A stretch of DNA of 64,000 nucleotides from Qingshengfaniella alkalisoli (GTDB lineage Bacteria > Pseudomonadota > Alphaproteobacteria > Rhodobacterales > Rhodobacteraceae), in NCBI RefSeq assembly GCF_007855645.1, contig NZ_CP042265.1, positions 186,001 to 250,000 on the forward strand, in the 5' to 3' direction. Shown here one piece after another: positions 31,976-40,504 of this stretch. The notes beneath the pieces were generated by a model. The model saw only the letters and a list, made by a program, of their open reading frames with translations. It did not search any database and was not told the DNA's origin. Both the position numbers and the translations under genes were made by a program. Position 1 is the stretch's first letter, and each line of letters begins with the position of its first letter.

Positions 31976-32869
31976 ATGAAGTTGAGCCGAAGCCTTCTTC
32001 CCGATGCAACCACGCTGCAAGCATTTGAGGCTGCCGCGCGTTATGGCAGCTTCACACAAGCGGCCGGAGAGTTGAGCCTTACCCAAAGTGCGGTCAGCCG
32101 TCAGGTCAAGGAATTGGAGACCCGCCTCGGCGTACAGTTGTTTGATAGAGTCCGGCAGCGCGTTGTCTTGTCAGAAAACGGCCACCGTTTGCTGCCTGAA
32201 GCGCGGAGAATACTAGCCCAGATCGAAGAAATGACCATGCATGCCATGGGTGCGCAGGATATGTCAGCGGTGCTGACAGTCGCGACCTTACCAACATTTG
32301 GTGAGCGTTGGCTTACCCCGCGCCTGGCCGACTTCCTGACACGACATCCTGGCACACAATTGCGTGTCGCCGCACGCGTTGCACCGTTTGATTTCGATGC
32401 CGAACGCTTCGACATAGCCATCCATTACGGGCAACCTGTCTGGCCCAAAGCCGTGTGTCGCTATTTGTGCAGTGAAGCCGTCGTGCCCGTTGCTGGTGCC
32501 GCCGCCTTGGGCGGTCCGTCCCTTGACGCCGACGTGTTCGCGCAGCTGCCTCTGCTGCATCTCGATACGCGACCCAAGCTGTGGGCGGAATGGTTCGCCG
32601 TACACGAGATGGAGGTCGACAATGCCTATCGAGGTCATCGCTTCGGCCAATTCTCTATGCTCATCGAGGCCGTGGCGAGTGGTATGGGGATCGGCCTTAT
32701 TCCGCGCTACCTGATCGAAAAAGAACTAGGCGATGGGCGTCTGACGATTATTCAGGACAACCCCATGAACACGGATCTCGCGTATTACTCCGTGCTGCCC
32801 GAAGGACGTACGGATAACGCGTTGGCCTTGGCGTTTCAGGAATGGTTGGAGGCTCAGGTCAGCCGGTAG
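31976..32869 (+). CDS. LysR family transcriptional regulator (GcvA-like)
   Basis: This 297-residue regulator has an N-terminal winged helix (LQAFEAAARYGSFTQAAGELSLTQSAVS) and a C-terminal periplasmic-binding-like effector domain starting near residue 95 (LTVATLPTFGERWLTPRL). The closest look is the GcvA group. It is divergent from amaB by 110 bases, which suggests control of the pipecolate/lysine genes. The last 16 bases overlap the end of the converging PhoB-like gene. Confidence 0.88.
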   Translation: MKLSRSLLPDATTLQAFEAAARYGSFTQAAGELSLTQSAVSRQVKELETRLGVQLFDRVRQRVVLSENGHRLLPEARRILAQIEEMTMHAMGAQDMSAVLTVATLPTFGERWLTPRLADFLTRHPGTQLRVAARVAPFDFDAERFDIAIHYGQPVWPKAVCRYLCSEAVVPVAGAAALGGPSLDADVFAQLPLLHLDTRPKLWAEWFAVHEMEVDNAYRGHRFGQFSMLIEAVASGMGIGLIPRYLIEKELGDGRLTIIQDNPMNTDLAYYSVLPEGRTDNALALAFQEWLEAQVSR

Positions 32870-33471
32870 CCTTTGCCACGGACGGTTGTGATTGGATCGG
32901 GATTGCCGTGCTGCACAAGCGCTCGGCGTAGTCTTGCGACATAGGCATCGACAGTGCGTGGTTCATGCGTTGCGCCTTCGCCCCAGACGCGCTGCAGAAG
33001 GTGCTCACGGCTCCAGACGCGGTCGGGATCATCCAGCATGGCACCGAGCAGGCAGAACTCGCTTACACCCAAAGGAACTGGATTGCCCAGAATTTCAGCC
33101 CGCATTGCACCGTTGTCGAGCGAGAGAAATCCATGCGCAGATCCGCCCGTCAATACGCCAGGGCGTTCGCGGCGGAGTACAGCGCGAAGGTGACGCAGAG
33201 CCTCCGACGGGTCGCTGTCAGCCTCATCAATAGTCGTGACGGGAATTTTCCGACGGCGCGATGCATTCTCGACGGGGACTGGAACAGTGCCGTTCACACC
33301 GATTATCGCCGGGCGGTCACACCTGATCGCAGTTAGCGCTAGGTCTGTACTTCTCGCGGAGTAGCTCTCAAACCCCCAACGATGCGCGTTGCGCATGAGC
33401 GCGGCCATCCTATCCGTTGCATCAACAACCAGCAGTCGTGCCGGTGTTTCGGTGAACGGAGTTTCGTGCAT
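32854..33471 (-). CDS. PhoB-like response regulator with degenerate receiver domain
   Basis: This 205-residue protein is a receiver plus winged-helix OmpR-type regulator. The C-terminal domain is intact (DRVWSREHLLQRVWG, RTVDAYVARLRRAL, TVRGKGYRLT). The N-terminal receiver is abnormal: the phosphoacceptor position is Gly in PAIIGVNG instead of Asp, the Lys after the fifth strand is absent, and the domain is shorter. It cannot be phosphorylated in the usual way. It starts 18 bases after phoB. It could be an orphan DNA-binding competitor or dimer partner of PhoB. Confidence 0.83.
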   Translation of the reverse strand: MHETPFTETPARLLVVDATDRMAALMRNAHRWGFESYSARSTDLALTAIRCDRPAIIGVNGTVPVPVENASRRRKIPVTTIDEADSDPSEALRHLRAVLRRERPGVLTGGSAHGFLSLDNGAMRAEILGNPVPLGVSEFCLLGAMLDDPDRVWSREHLLQRVWGEGATHEPRTVDAYVARLRRALVQHGNPDPITTVRGKGYRLT

Positions 33472-33489
33472 CGCCGTGACCCCGCCGGA

Positions 33490-34179
33490 TTATCCCAATG
33501 CGTATCCTGCCCCGCGAACCGTCCGGACCGGATCATTCCCGCCATGCCTGCACAGCGCCTTGCGCAATCGCCCAATATGCACGTCTACTGTCCGCGTGTC
33601 GACGTAGATGTCACGCCCCCAGACACGATCCAGGAGTTGTTCACGGCTCCAAACGCGACCGGGCTTCTCCATGAAGGTGCTCAGCAAGCGGAACTCGGTG
33701 GGTCCGAGCTTAAGCTCCTCACCGTCGCGGGATACTTTATGAGTTTCTGAATCAAGAATTATTCCGTTAAATTCCAGCCGTTCACCGACCGTCGCCGGGC
33801 GGCTGCGACGCAGTTGGCTTCTTACGCGCGCCATCAACTCGATGATGGAATAAGGCTTTACCACGTAGTCGTCCGCCCCGGTTTCCAGTCCGCGAACCTT
33901 GTCCACCTCTTCCGAGCGGGCCGACAGCATGATCACCGGCGTCGCGCGGGTTTCTGGTTTCATCTTGATCCGACGGCAGATTTCGATGCCGGAGACACCG
34001 GGCAACATCCAGTCAAGGATAATGACATCGGGCTGGGTTTCCTCGATCAGCAGCAGGGCCTCATCCCCGGTTTCAGCCTTGTGGACGAGAAACCCTTCTG
34101 CTTCGAGGTTGTAGGACAGGACTTCGCGCTGAGCGGGTTCGTCCTCAACGACCAGTACGTTAGGTTGTTCGCTTGCCAT
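33490..34179 (-). CDS. phoB: Phosphate regulon response regulator PhoB
   Basis: This 229-residue OmpR-type regulator has an intact receiver (VVEDEPAQ, DVIILDWMLPG with phospho-Asp, KPYSIIEL Lys) and winged helix (DRVWGRDIYVDTRTVDVHI, TVRGAGYALG). It activates the Pho regulon at phosphate limitation. It ends the pstSCAB-phoU series; the spacing to phoU is 8 bases. No phoR sensor kinase gene is adjacent. Confidence 0.96.
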   Translation of the reverse strand: MASEQPNVLVVEDEPAQREVLSYNLEAEGFLVHKAETGDEALLLIEETQPDVIILDWMLPGVSGIEICRRIKMKPETRATPVIMLSARSEEVDKVRGLETGADDYVVKPYSIIELMARVRSQLRRSRPATVGERLEFNGIILDSETHKVSRDGEELKLGPTEFRLLSTFMEKPGRVWSREQLLDRVWGRDIYVDTRTVDVHIGRLRKALCRHGGNDPVRTVRGAGYALG

Positions 34180-34187
34180 TCGATATA

Positions 34188-34895
34188 TCAGCCCTTAGGG
34201 GCGGTATCCGTCACATCTACCTTGGGTCGGTCTTCATCGGGAAGTTCGCCGGACACGCGATAGATGGTCTGTTCCGCTATTCCAGTTGCATGATCGCCGA
34301 TGCGTTCAAGGTTTTTTGCGATGAAGTGCAGATGCATGCAGGCGGTGATGGTGCTCTGGTCCTCCATCATATGAGTCAGTAGCGACCGGAAGATGGTGTT
34401 GTAGGTCTCGTCTGCTTCTTCGTCGCGACGGATGATCGCTTCGGCTGCAGCCACGTCGCGTTGGATATAGGCGTCCAGCGCGTCCGAAACCATTTTTTCG
34501 ATAAAGCCGCTGAAGTTGCGCAGCATCGCGAATGCGCCCGCAATTTCTGTTGACTCTGCGATAAGTGGTGTGCGTTTGGCGATATTCTTGGCCAGGTCGC
34601 CGCAGCGTTCCAGTTGTGCGCCGATCGTCATGACCGACAGGATTGTGCGCAGATCGATCGCCGTCGGAGCGCGAAGCGCGATGACGCGGGCCGTCTCATG
34701 CTTGATTTCTTCTTCAAGCGCGTCGATGGCTTTGTCACCCAGCCGGGTCTTTTCAGCCAGTTCCAGATCGCTTGTTTCCAGCGCGGTAACAGACGTTCGG
34801 ATGGCCTCTTCGACCATTGCGCCCATCTTGACCATCAGACCCTGAATGGTTTGCAGGTCGCGGTCGAACGCGGACATGATGTGTTGTTCGCTCAT
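34188..34895 (-). CDS. phoU: Phosphate transport system regulator PhoU
   Basis: This 235-residue helical protein has two PhoU repeats with metal-binding motifs (EKTRLGDKAIDALEEEI; RRDEEADETYNTIF). It represses Pho signalling and limits PstSCAB uptake when phosphate is plentiful. It sits between pstB and phoB with short spacers (11 and 8 bases). Confidence 0.95.
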   Translation of the reverse strand: MSEQHIMSAFDRDLQTIQGLMVKMGAMVEEAIRTSVTALETSDLELAEKTRLGDKAIDALEEEIKHETARVIALRAPTAIDLRTILSVMTIGAQLERCGDLAKNIAKRTPLIAESTEIAGAFAMLRNFSGFIEKMVSDALDAYIQRDVAAAEAIIRRDEEADETYNTIFRSLLTHMMEDQSTITACMHLHFIAKNLERIGDHATGIAEQTIYRVSGELPDEDRPKVDVTDTAPKG

Positions 34896-34906
34896 ATCGA
34901 TCTCCG

Positions 34907-35704
34907 TCAGCCGATTTTACCGGTGATGTAGGACTCCGTCCGGCTGTCTTTGGGGTTCGTGAAAATCGTGTCCGTGTCGTCATATTCGACCAGGTTTCCG
35001 AGGTGGAAGAACGCGGTCTTTTGACTGACCCGCGCAGCTTGCTGCATGGAGTGGGTCACGATGATGACCGTGTATTCGGTGCGCAATTCGTCGATCAGTT
35101 CCTCGACCTGAGCCGTAGCGATCGGATCCAAGGCTGAACAGGGCTCATCCATGAGCAGTACTTCGGGTTCTGTCGCAACGGCGCGTGCGATGCACAGGCG
35201 TTGCTGCTGACCGCCCGACAGGCCAGTGCCAGGGGCGTGCAGGCGATCCTTCACCTCGTCCCAGATCGCGCCACGACGCAGGGATTTCTCGACGATCACA
35301 TCCAGATCCGCCTTGTTCGTGGCCAGACCATGAATGCGGGGGCCATAGGCGATGTTGTCGTAGATTGACTTGGGGAAAGGGTTGGGCTTTTGGAACACCA
35401 TCCCGACACGGGCGCGAAGTTGCACCGGATCGACCCTCGAATCGTAGATGTCTTCATCGTCCAGCCGGATGTCGCCCTCAACGCGGCAGATGTCGATGGT
35501 GTCGTTCATGCGGTTCAGGCAGCGTAGGAAAGTCGATTTTCCGCAGCCTGACGGACCGATGAACGCTGTCACGGTGCGTTCCTTAAGCTCGACGCTTACG
35601 TCTTTGATGGCGCGACTGTCGCCGTAATAGACCTGCACATTGCTGGCCCGGAATTTGATGTCTTTGTCGTCCACGGCGCGTTCCACTGTTGTCATGTCGT
35701 TCAT
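34907..35704 (-). CDS. pstB: Phosphate import ATP-binding protein PstB
   Basis: This 265-residue ABC ATPase has Walker [20 protein letters not shown] (the PstB-specific loop), Q-loop [13 protein letters not shown], signature LSGGQQQR and Walker [13 protein letters not shown]. It powers high-affinity phosphate uptake. An added N-terminal segment precedes the usual start (VERAVDDKD). Confidence 0.96.
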   Translation of the reverse strand: MNDMTTVERAVDDKDIKFRASNVQVYYGDSRAIKDVSVELKERTVTAFIGPSGCGKSTFLRCLNRMNDTIDICRVEGDIRLDDEDIYDSRVDPVQLRARVGMVFQKPNPFPKSIYDNIAYGPRIHGLATNKADLDVIVEKSLRRGAIWDEVKDRLHAPGTGLSGGQQQRLCIARAVATEPEVLLMDEPCSALDPIATAQVEELIDELRTEYTVIIVTHSMQQAARVSQKTAFFHLGNLVEYDDTDTIFTNPKDSRTESYITGKIG

Positions 35705-35717
35705 GTGAGGACTCCTG

Positions 35718-37073
35718 TTACCAGCGGCGCTCGAACCGGCGGCGCAGGATTACCGCGATCAGGTTCATGGCCAGCAGGAATATGAGCAAGACGATAATTG
35801 CCCCCGAGGCCCGTTCAACAAAGGCGGGATCGGCGCGTTGGGTGAAGTTGTAGACCTGAACTGGCAGGCCTGTGGCAGGCTCGAAAAAGCCTTCCGGTGG
35901 CGCCGAAGGGTATTCCTTGACGAACGCAACCATCCCGATCAGCAGAAGTGGTGCCGTTTCGCCAAGCGCCTGTGCCAGGCCGATGATTGTGCCTGTCAGG
36001 ATGCCTGGCATTGCCAGCGGCAGGACGTGATGGAACACGGTCTGCATTTTGGAGGCACCGACGCCAAGCGCTGCGTCACGAATGGATGGGGGTACCGACT
36101 TCAACGCGGCGCGGGTCGAGATGATGATCGTCGGGAGTGTCATCAGCGTCAGTACCAAGCCGCCGACAATCGGCGCAGAGTTGGGTAGCCCCATGTAGTT
36201 GATGAAGATAGCGAGGCCCAGAATGCCGAAAACGATCGATGGAACGGCGGCTAGGTTGGAGATATTTACCTCGATCACGTCAGTCAGCCAGTTTTTCTTG
36301 GCAAACTCTTCCAGATAGATCGACGCGGCGACACCAATGGGCAGCGCAAGGCACAGCACGATCAGCATCATGTATGCGGACCCGATGATCGCGACGCCAA
36401 GGCCTGCTGCCTCAGGGCGGTTCTCGGAGGCGTCTGCATTGGTAAAGAAATCCCAGTTGAACCGTTTTTCCATCCGGCCGCTTTCGACCATCGCGTCTGC
36501 AGCGCGCAACTGCGCTGGGTCGACGCGGCTGTCGAGTTCCGCGGAGGCCATCGTCACCTTGCCCTTGAGGTATTGGTCAATACGCGCATTGGCAAGAAAC
36601 TCGAACTCGACAGTATTGCCGATTTCATCGGGGTGGCTAATGACGAAATTCCTCAGCTGGGCGGTGGCCTCTTCCGACACCATTCCGGCAAGCATTTCCT
36701 CCGTAAGTTCCGGGGCCGGACCCGCCTGCATCTCGGTCGCCAACTCGGCAAGGGAGGACTGAATCAGCGGCTGGTACGAGAAAGTCAGAACTTTGCGGAT
36801 ATCGTCCGGGTCGCGATTGCCTTCAGGATCCAACGCTTCTGGATCAAGATAAATCTCGGCGTTGATGAAAGTCTGCGTGAAGGATGGCAAGCCCGAGGAC
36901 AGGATCGAGATCAGCAACAGGATAAGGGCGATGACGCCCGTGGCAACGGCTGCGACACCGTACATTCGGAACCGGCGTTCGCCTGCGTTCCGCTTCCTGG
37001 TCCGCTCGTCGAGGGTCAGAAGAGAGGAATGCGATCTTGAAGGCGAAGAGGCTGGGGCGGTCATGTCGGTCAT
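35718..37073 (-). CDS. pstA: Phosphate ABC transporter permease PstA
   Basis: This 451-residue permease has an N-terminal membrane segment ([19 protein letters not shown]), then an extracytoplasmic insert of roughly 150 residues, then the ABC permease core with [17 protein letters not shown] and [13 protein letters not shown] (EAA loop). It is longer than the E. coli protein (about 296 residues) because of the insert; this is not unique to this gene, since long forms occur in alphaproteobacteria. The start overlaps the pstC stop by four bases. Confidence 0.92.
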   Translation of the reverse strand: MTDMTAPASSPSRSHSSLLTLDERTRKRNAGERRFRMYGVAAVATGVIALILLLISILSSGLPSFTQTFINAEIYLDPEALDPEGNRDPDDIRKVLTFSYQPLIQSSLAELATEMQAGPAPELTEEMLAGMVSEEATAQLRNFVISHPDEIGNTVEFEFLANARIDQYLKGKVTMASAELDSRVDPAQLRAADAMVESGRMEKRFNWDFFTNADASENRPEAAGLGVAIIGSAYMMLIVLCLALPIGVAASIYLEEFAKKNWLTDVIEVNISNLAAVPSIVFGILGLAIFINYMGLPNSAPIVGGLVLTLMTLPTIIISTRAALKSVPPSIRDAALGVGASKMQTVFHHVLPLAMPGILTGTIIGLAQALGETAPLLLIGMVAFVKEYPSAPPEGFFEPATGLPVQVYNFTQRADPAFVERASGAIIVLLIFLLAMNLIAVILRRRFERRW

Positions 37074-38281
37074 TCGTACTGCTCCCGGTATTTGCGCACG
37101 ATGTAGAGGGCAAGTACGTTCAAGCCCAACGTAAGGACAAAAAGAGTAATTCCCAGCGCAAAGGCGACCAGTGTTTCCGGGGAATTGAAGTCGGTGTCAC
37201 CAGTAAGTTGCGACACGATCTTTACCGTAACGGTGGTCATCGCTTCGAACGGGTTCAGTGACAGCCTGGCAGCTGCGCCGGCCCCCAAGACAACAATCAT
37301 GGTTTCACCGATCGCGCGCGATGCGGCGAGCAGTATAGCGCCAACAATGCCTGGGAGGGCGGCCGGGACGACGACTTGGCGGATCGTTTCGGATTGCGTG
37401 GCCCCAAGCCCATAGGAGCCGTCGCGCATCGCCTGTGGTACCGCGTTGATGATATCGTCGGACAGCGATGAGACGAACGGAATCAGCATCACCCCCATCA
37501 CCAGGCCTGCCGTCATGACGGAAGCGGAACTGTTTCCTAAACCCAACGGTTCCGCGAAGTAGTCACGCAGGAAAGGGCCAACGGTGATCAAAGCGAACAG
37601 GCCATAAACGATTGTCGGGATACCGGCGAGAATCTCAATTGCGGGCTTCGCGAAGGATCGCACCCTCGAACTCGCGTATTCCGACAGGTAGATGGCAGCA
37701 AACAAGCCGATCGGGACCGCCACGGCCAGCGCGATAAGACTGATATAGAGCGTCCCCCAAAGAAGCGGCAGGATGCCGAGATCACTGTCCCCGCGGAAGT
37801 TTGGTGCCCAGTTGGCACCGAAGAAGAACTCGGTCCAGGAGTATTGCTGAAAGAAGCGGATCGTTTCGAACAGCATGGATAGGACGATACCCACGGTCGT
37901 CAGAATCGCGATGGAGGACGCGGTAATCAACAGTGCCTTTATCATGGCTTCTACAGAATTGCGCGCGCGGAAATCCTTGTCGATGCGTGAATAGGACCAG
38001 AACAATGCCAACGCTGCCGCGCCGAGCGACAGGACGGGAGCGATAAAAGGTCCGACTTCAAGATCGAGGAACGAGTTCAGAAACGACCAAAGGATCAGAA
38101 CGACAATTCCCGCCAGGAGAGTGGCAAGAGCGACGTTCCAACCATGAAAGCTGATGAGGGAGTGCATAAGACGCTCGTCACCTGCCGTGACTCCGGCTGC
38201 CTTGCGACGCCCAAGTATAAATCCCGCGGCGCTTAGCGCGAGCAGGACGAAAAAGAGGATAACTCCGGACATATCGCTCAC
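37070..38281 (-). CDS. pstC: Phosphate ABC transporter permease PstC
   Basis: This 403-residue permease starts with a membrane helix (VILFFVLLALSAAGFILG) and has a further helix pair and a loop before the core. The core carries VAVPIGLFAAIYLSEYA and the EAA loop GLGATQSETIRQVVVP. Its N-terminus is longer than in enterobacteria. It overlaps pstA and follows pstS by 62 bases that contain a stable hairpin. Confidence 0.92.
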   Translation of the reverse strand: MSDMSGVILFFVLLALSAAGFILGRRKAAGVTAGDERLMHSLISFHGWNVALATLLAGIVVLILWSFLNSFLDLEVGPFIAPVLSLGAAALALFWSYSRIDKDFRARNSVEAMIKALLITASSIAILTTVGIVLSMLFETIRFFQQYSWTEFFFGANWAPNFRGDSDLGILPLLWGTLYISLIALAVAVPIGLFAAIYLSEYASSRVRSFAKPAIEILAGIPTIVYGLFALITVGPFLRDYFAEPLGLGNSSASVMTAGLVMGVMLIPFVSSLSDDIINAVPQAMRDGSYGLGATQSETIRQVVVPAALPGIVGAILLAASRAIGETMIVVLGAGAAARLSLNPFEAMTTVTVKIVSQLTGDTDFNSPETLVAFALGITLFVLTLGLNVLALYIVRKYREQYE

Positions 38282-38307
38282 TTGTTATTGTCGGGGAGCT
38301 GGGATGA

Positions 38308-38327
38308 GGGCGGGCCAAAGCCCGCCC
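38308..38327 (-). terminator. pstS-pstC intercistronic hairpin
   Basis: GGGCGGGC (38308-38315) pairs perfectly with GCCCGCCC (38320-38327) around CAAA, 16 bases after the pstS stop. It is a likely partial terminator or 3' stabiliser that leaves more pstS message than transporter message. Confidence 0.6.
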
Positions 38328-38343
38328 CCACGGAAGGGAAGTC

Positions 38344-39387
38344 TTAGTTGGTGGCCGGAGCCATGGCGTCTTCGTTCGCGATCTGCTCTTGAGTCTGAGC
38401 AAGTTCCGGATCGGACACCAGACCGTAATTGGCAAGCGGGCCGTTCGGGCCGGCAACGGCGTCAGACACGAAGAATTCCGCGTACTCTTTCAGGCCGGGA
38501 ACCTCGCCGATATGCGCCTTCTTAACGTAGAAGTAGAGCGGGCGGGAAACCGGGTATTCACCGGACGCGATGGTTTCGGTGGAAGGCTCGATGCCGCCCA
38601 TCGTTGCCACTTTCAGCTTGTCGGTGTTGTTCTCGTAGAACGCCAGGCCGAATACGCCAATGCCATCGGGGTTGGATGCGATGCGCGACAGCGTTTCGGT
38701 GTAGTCACCATCGATGTCGACAGCCACACCGTCCGTACGAACCGCCATGCATGCGCCTTCCGCGTCGTCTTCGGACAGGCCGGTTTCGACCAGAGCCTCG
38801 AGTGCGCCAGAGGTTTCACAACCGCCGAGAAGAACTTTTTCTTCGAAGACTTCACGTGTGCCGTGCTTGGTGCCCGGGATAAAGGCCTGGATTGCGACGT
38901 CGGGCAGCGAGGAGTCGATTTCGGCCCATGTGGTGTACGGGTTGTCGACCAGAGCGCCATCCTGAACGATCTGGGCTGCCATCGCCATGTACCACTGCTC
39001 TTCGGTGAAGGCGGTGAACTCGGGGCCGTTGATGTCGCTGGCAAAGACAATGCCGTCATAACCGATGCGAACTTCGATGATTTCTTCAACGCCATTGGCG
39101 GCGCAAGTTTCTACTTCGCCATCGCGGATCTTGCGGGATGCGTTAGCGACGTCGATGGTGTTTTCTCCAACGCCTTCGCAGAACTTTTTCAGACCAGCGG
39201 AAGAGCCGCCGGATTCAACGACGGGGGCCGGAAAGTCGAAGTTCTCGCCGAAAGCCTCGGCTACGATCGACGCGTAAGGCAGGACGGTGGAAGAACCGGC
39301 AACCTGAACCTGATCGCGGGCTGCTGCGGTGGTAGCGGAAACAGCGGACAGCGCCAGAACGGAGGCGGTCATTTTGATGTAGGACAT
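38344..39387 (-). CDS. pstS: Phosphate-binding protein PstS
   Basis: This 347-residue periplasmic binding protein has a signal peptide (SYIKMTASVLALSAVSATTAAA) and phosphate-site motifs VAGSSTVLPY, SGGSSAGLKKF and IPGTKHGTREVFEE. It delivers phosphate to PstCA. The ATG at 39387 follows AGGAGCTGAA. An upstream in-frame start at 39405 adds six residues but lacks a ribosome-binding site. Confidence 0.95.
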   Translation of the reverse strand: MSYIKMTASVLALSAVSATTAAARDQVQVAGSSTVLPYASIVAEAFGENFDFPAPVVESGGSSAGLKKFCEGVGENTIDVANASRKIRDGEVETCAANGVEEIIEVRIGYDGIVFASDINGPEFTAFTEEQWYMAMAAQIVQDGALVDNPYTTWAEIDSSLPDVAIQAFIPGTKHGTREVFEEKVLLGGCETSGALEALVETGLSEDDAEGACMAVRTDGVAVDIDGDYTETLSRIASNPDGIGVFGLAFYENNTDKLKVATMGGIEPSTETIASGEYPVSRPLYFYVKKAHIGEVPGLKEYAEFFVSDAVAGPNGPLANYGLVSDPELAQTQEQIANEDAMAPATN

Positions 39388-39693
39388 TTCAGCTCCTGGA
39401 ATCAATTTGTGACGGTCGCGGCAGGACGACCTCAGCGCTGCTCTACGCAGCTTCTGTGACGCGAATGTAAAATAAATGTAACAGATTTATGAAATGCGCG
39501 GAAATTCGGCTTTTCGTAACGGCAGGTGGCCCGGAACCCATTTCCAGCATCGAAGAAACTGTAAGCCGCAAGCGAATGATATCGCACCTTAAACTTGACC
39601 TGGCCCGTAATCGGATCGGGTCGGCTCCAATGCGGGGTCGCCGCAGCCGAATGTCGGCACCCGGAAAACATCATAATACGGAGGATGTAGAAT
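39388..39693. other. pstS upstream region with no gene
   Basis: This 306-base stretch carries the Pho box (39465-39484) and the pstS promoter. AT-rich tracts near 39465-39495 and the GGAGG for the following small ORF are the only other notable elements. A plus-strand frame runs through 39489-39752 but is not supported. Confidence 0.5.
39465..39484 (-). promoter_or_regulatory. Pho box upstream of pstS
   Basis: On the minus strand CTGTTAC-N4-ATTTTAC is an imperfect direct repeat with 11-base spacing, matching the PhoB site pattern CTGTCAT-N4-CTGTCAT. It lies 78-97 bases upstream of the pstS ATG, on the correct strand. Confidence 0.65.
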
Positions 39694-39822
39694 ATGACGA
39701 AACTGGCTTGGTCTATTCTGTCCTTGGCGTTGGCGGTTTCTGTCGTGGATGATGCGGACCCGATGGGCCTCGTTACCTTAACGGAAGCGGGGATGGTGGC
39801 TTGTCCAGTTGAATTGACCTAG
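39694..39822 (+). CDS. Small exported peptide candidate, 42 residues
   Basis: The frame ATG at 39694 to TAG at 39822 encodes 42 residues: a short basic start (MTKLAW), a hydrophobic segment (SILSLALAVSVV), then a mixed tail with one Cys. GGAGG lies 9 bases upstream of the ATG, one of the better ribosome-binding sites in this part. No family is recognised. In-frame codons continue plausibly after the stop, so it could also be the remnant of a longer exported protein. It sits divergent to pstS and convergent to ynjD. Confidence 0.45.
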   Translation: MTKLAWSILSLALAVSVVDDADPMGLVTLTEAGMVACPVELT

Positions 39823-39874
39823 GTGGATTTGGTTGATCATCCGGGTAGCATTCAGGTCGATGCGAATCGCGGAT

Positions 39875-40504
39875 CTAGCCCAGCCGGACGATCCTTCCTC
39901 CCGCGGCCTGCGCGTCTTCCGGGTCATGAGTGACCAGTAGAACTGGCAGATTCCGGGTGCGGCTGAAGACCAGATCCCGCATTTGCTGTCGTAGTATGGT
40001 GTCGAGACGTGAAAACGGCTCATCCAGCAACAGCGCTTGAGGTTTGGAGAGCAGCACGCGCGCCAAAGCGACACGTTGACGTTGACCACCCGAAAGCGTC
40101 GCAGGGTCGCGATCATAGAACCCTGTCAGGCCGATATCATTTAGCGCCCGGTTAACCTCTGCCTGACGCGTGGCGCGGCCCTCGATGTTCGATGTCAGTC
40201 CGAAGGCGAGATTCCCGCCGACCGAGAGATGAGGAAACAGCAGATCATCCTGAAACAGGATACCAATACGACGCGCTTCGGTCGGAAGCATCGTGATGTC
40301 ACGGCTATTCAGGATGATCCGACCTCGAAAAGGTATTTCTTGAGGCAAGGCACCGATCAACGCCGACAGGATAGTTGATTTTCCTGAACCGGACGGCCCC
40401 ATCAGGCTCAGGACTTCGCCGGGTCGGATTGCGTCGTTCAGCCGAATTTGTCGTCGGTCGGGCAGGGTGATCGAGACGTGTTCCAGCCGGAGTCCTTCAG
40501 CCAT
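39875..40504 (-). CDS. ynjD: YnjD-like ABC transporter ATP-binding protein
   Basis: This 209-residue ABC ATPase has Walker A GPSGSGKSTILSAL, signature LSGGQRQRVALAR and Walker B LLLDEPFSRLD. It overlaps the fused permease gene by 8 bases. The set ynjB-ynjC-ynjD is known in E. coli as an uncharacterised ABC transporter, so the substrate is not stated. Confidence 0.85.
   Translation of the reverse strand: MAEGLRLEHVSITLPDRRQIRLNDAIRPGEVLSLMGPSGSGKSTILSALIGALPQEIPFRGRIILNSRDITMLPTEARRIGILFQDDLLFPHLSVGGNLAFGLTSNIEGRATRQAEVNRALNDIGLTGFYDRDPATLSGGQRQRVALARVLLSKPQALLLDEPFSRLDTILRQQMRDLVFSRTRNLPVLLVTHDPEDAQAAGGRIVRLG

Noticed and set aside
39489-39752. Plus-strand frame upstream of the 42-codon ORF
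   Set aside because: No Shine-Dalgarno and it crosses the Pho region; the small ORF in another frame has a far better start.
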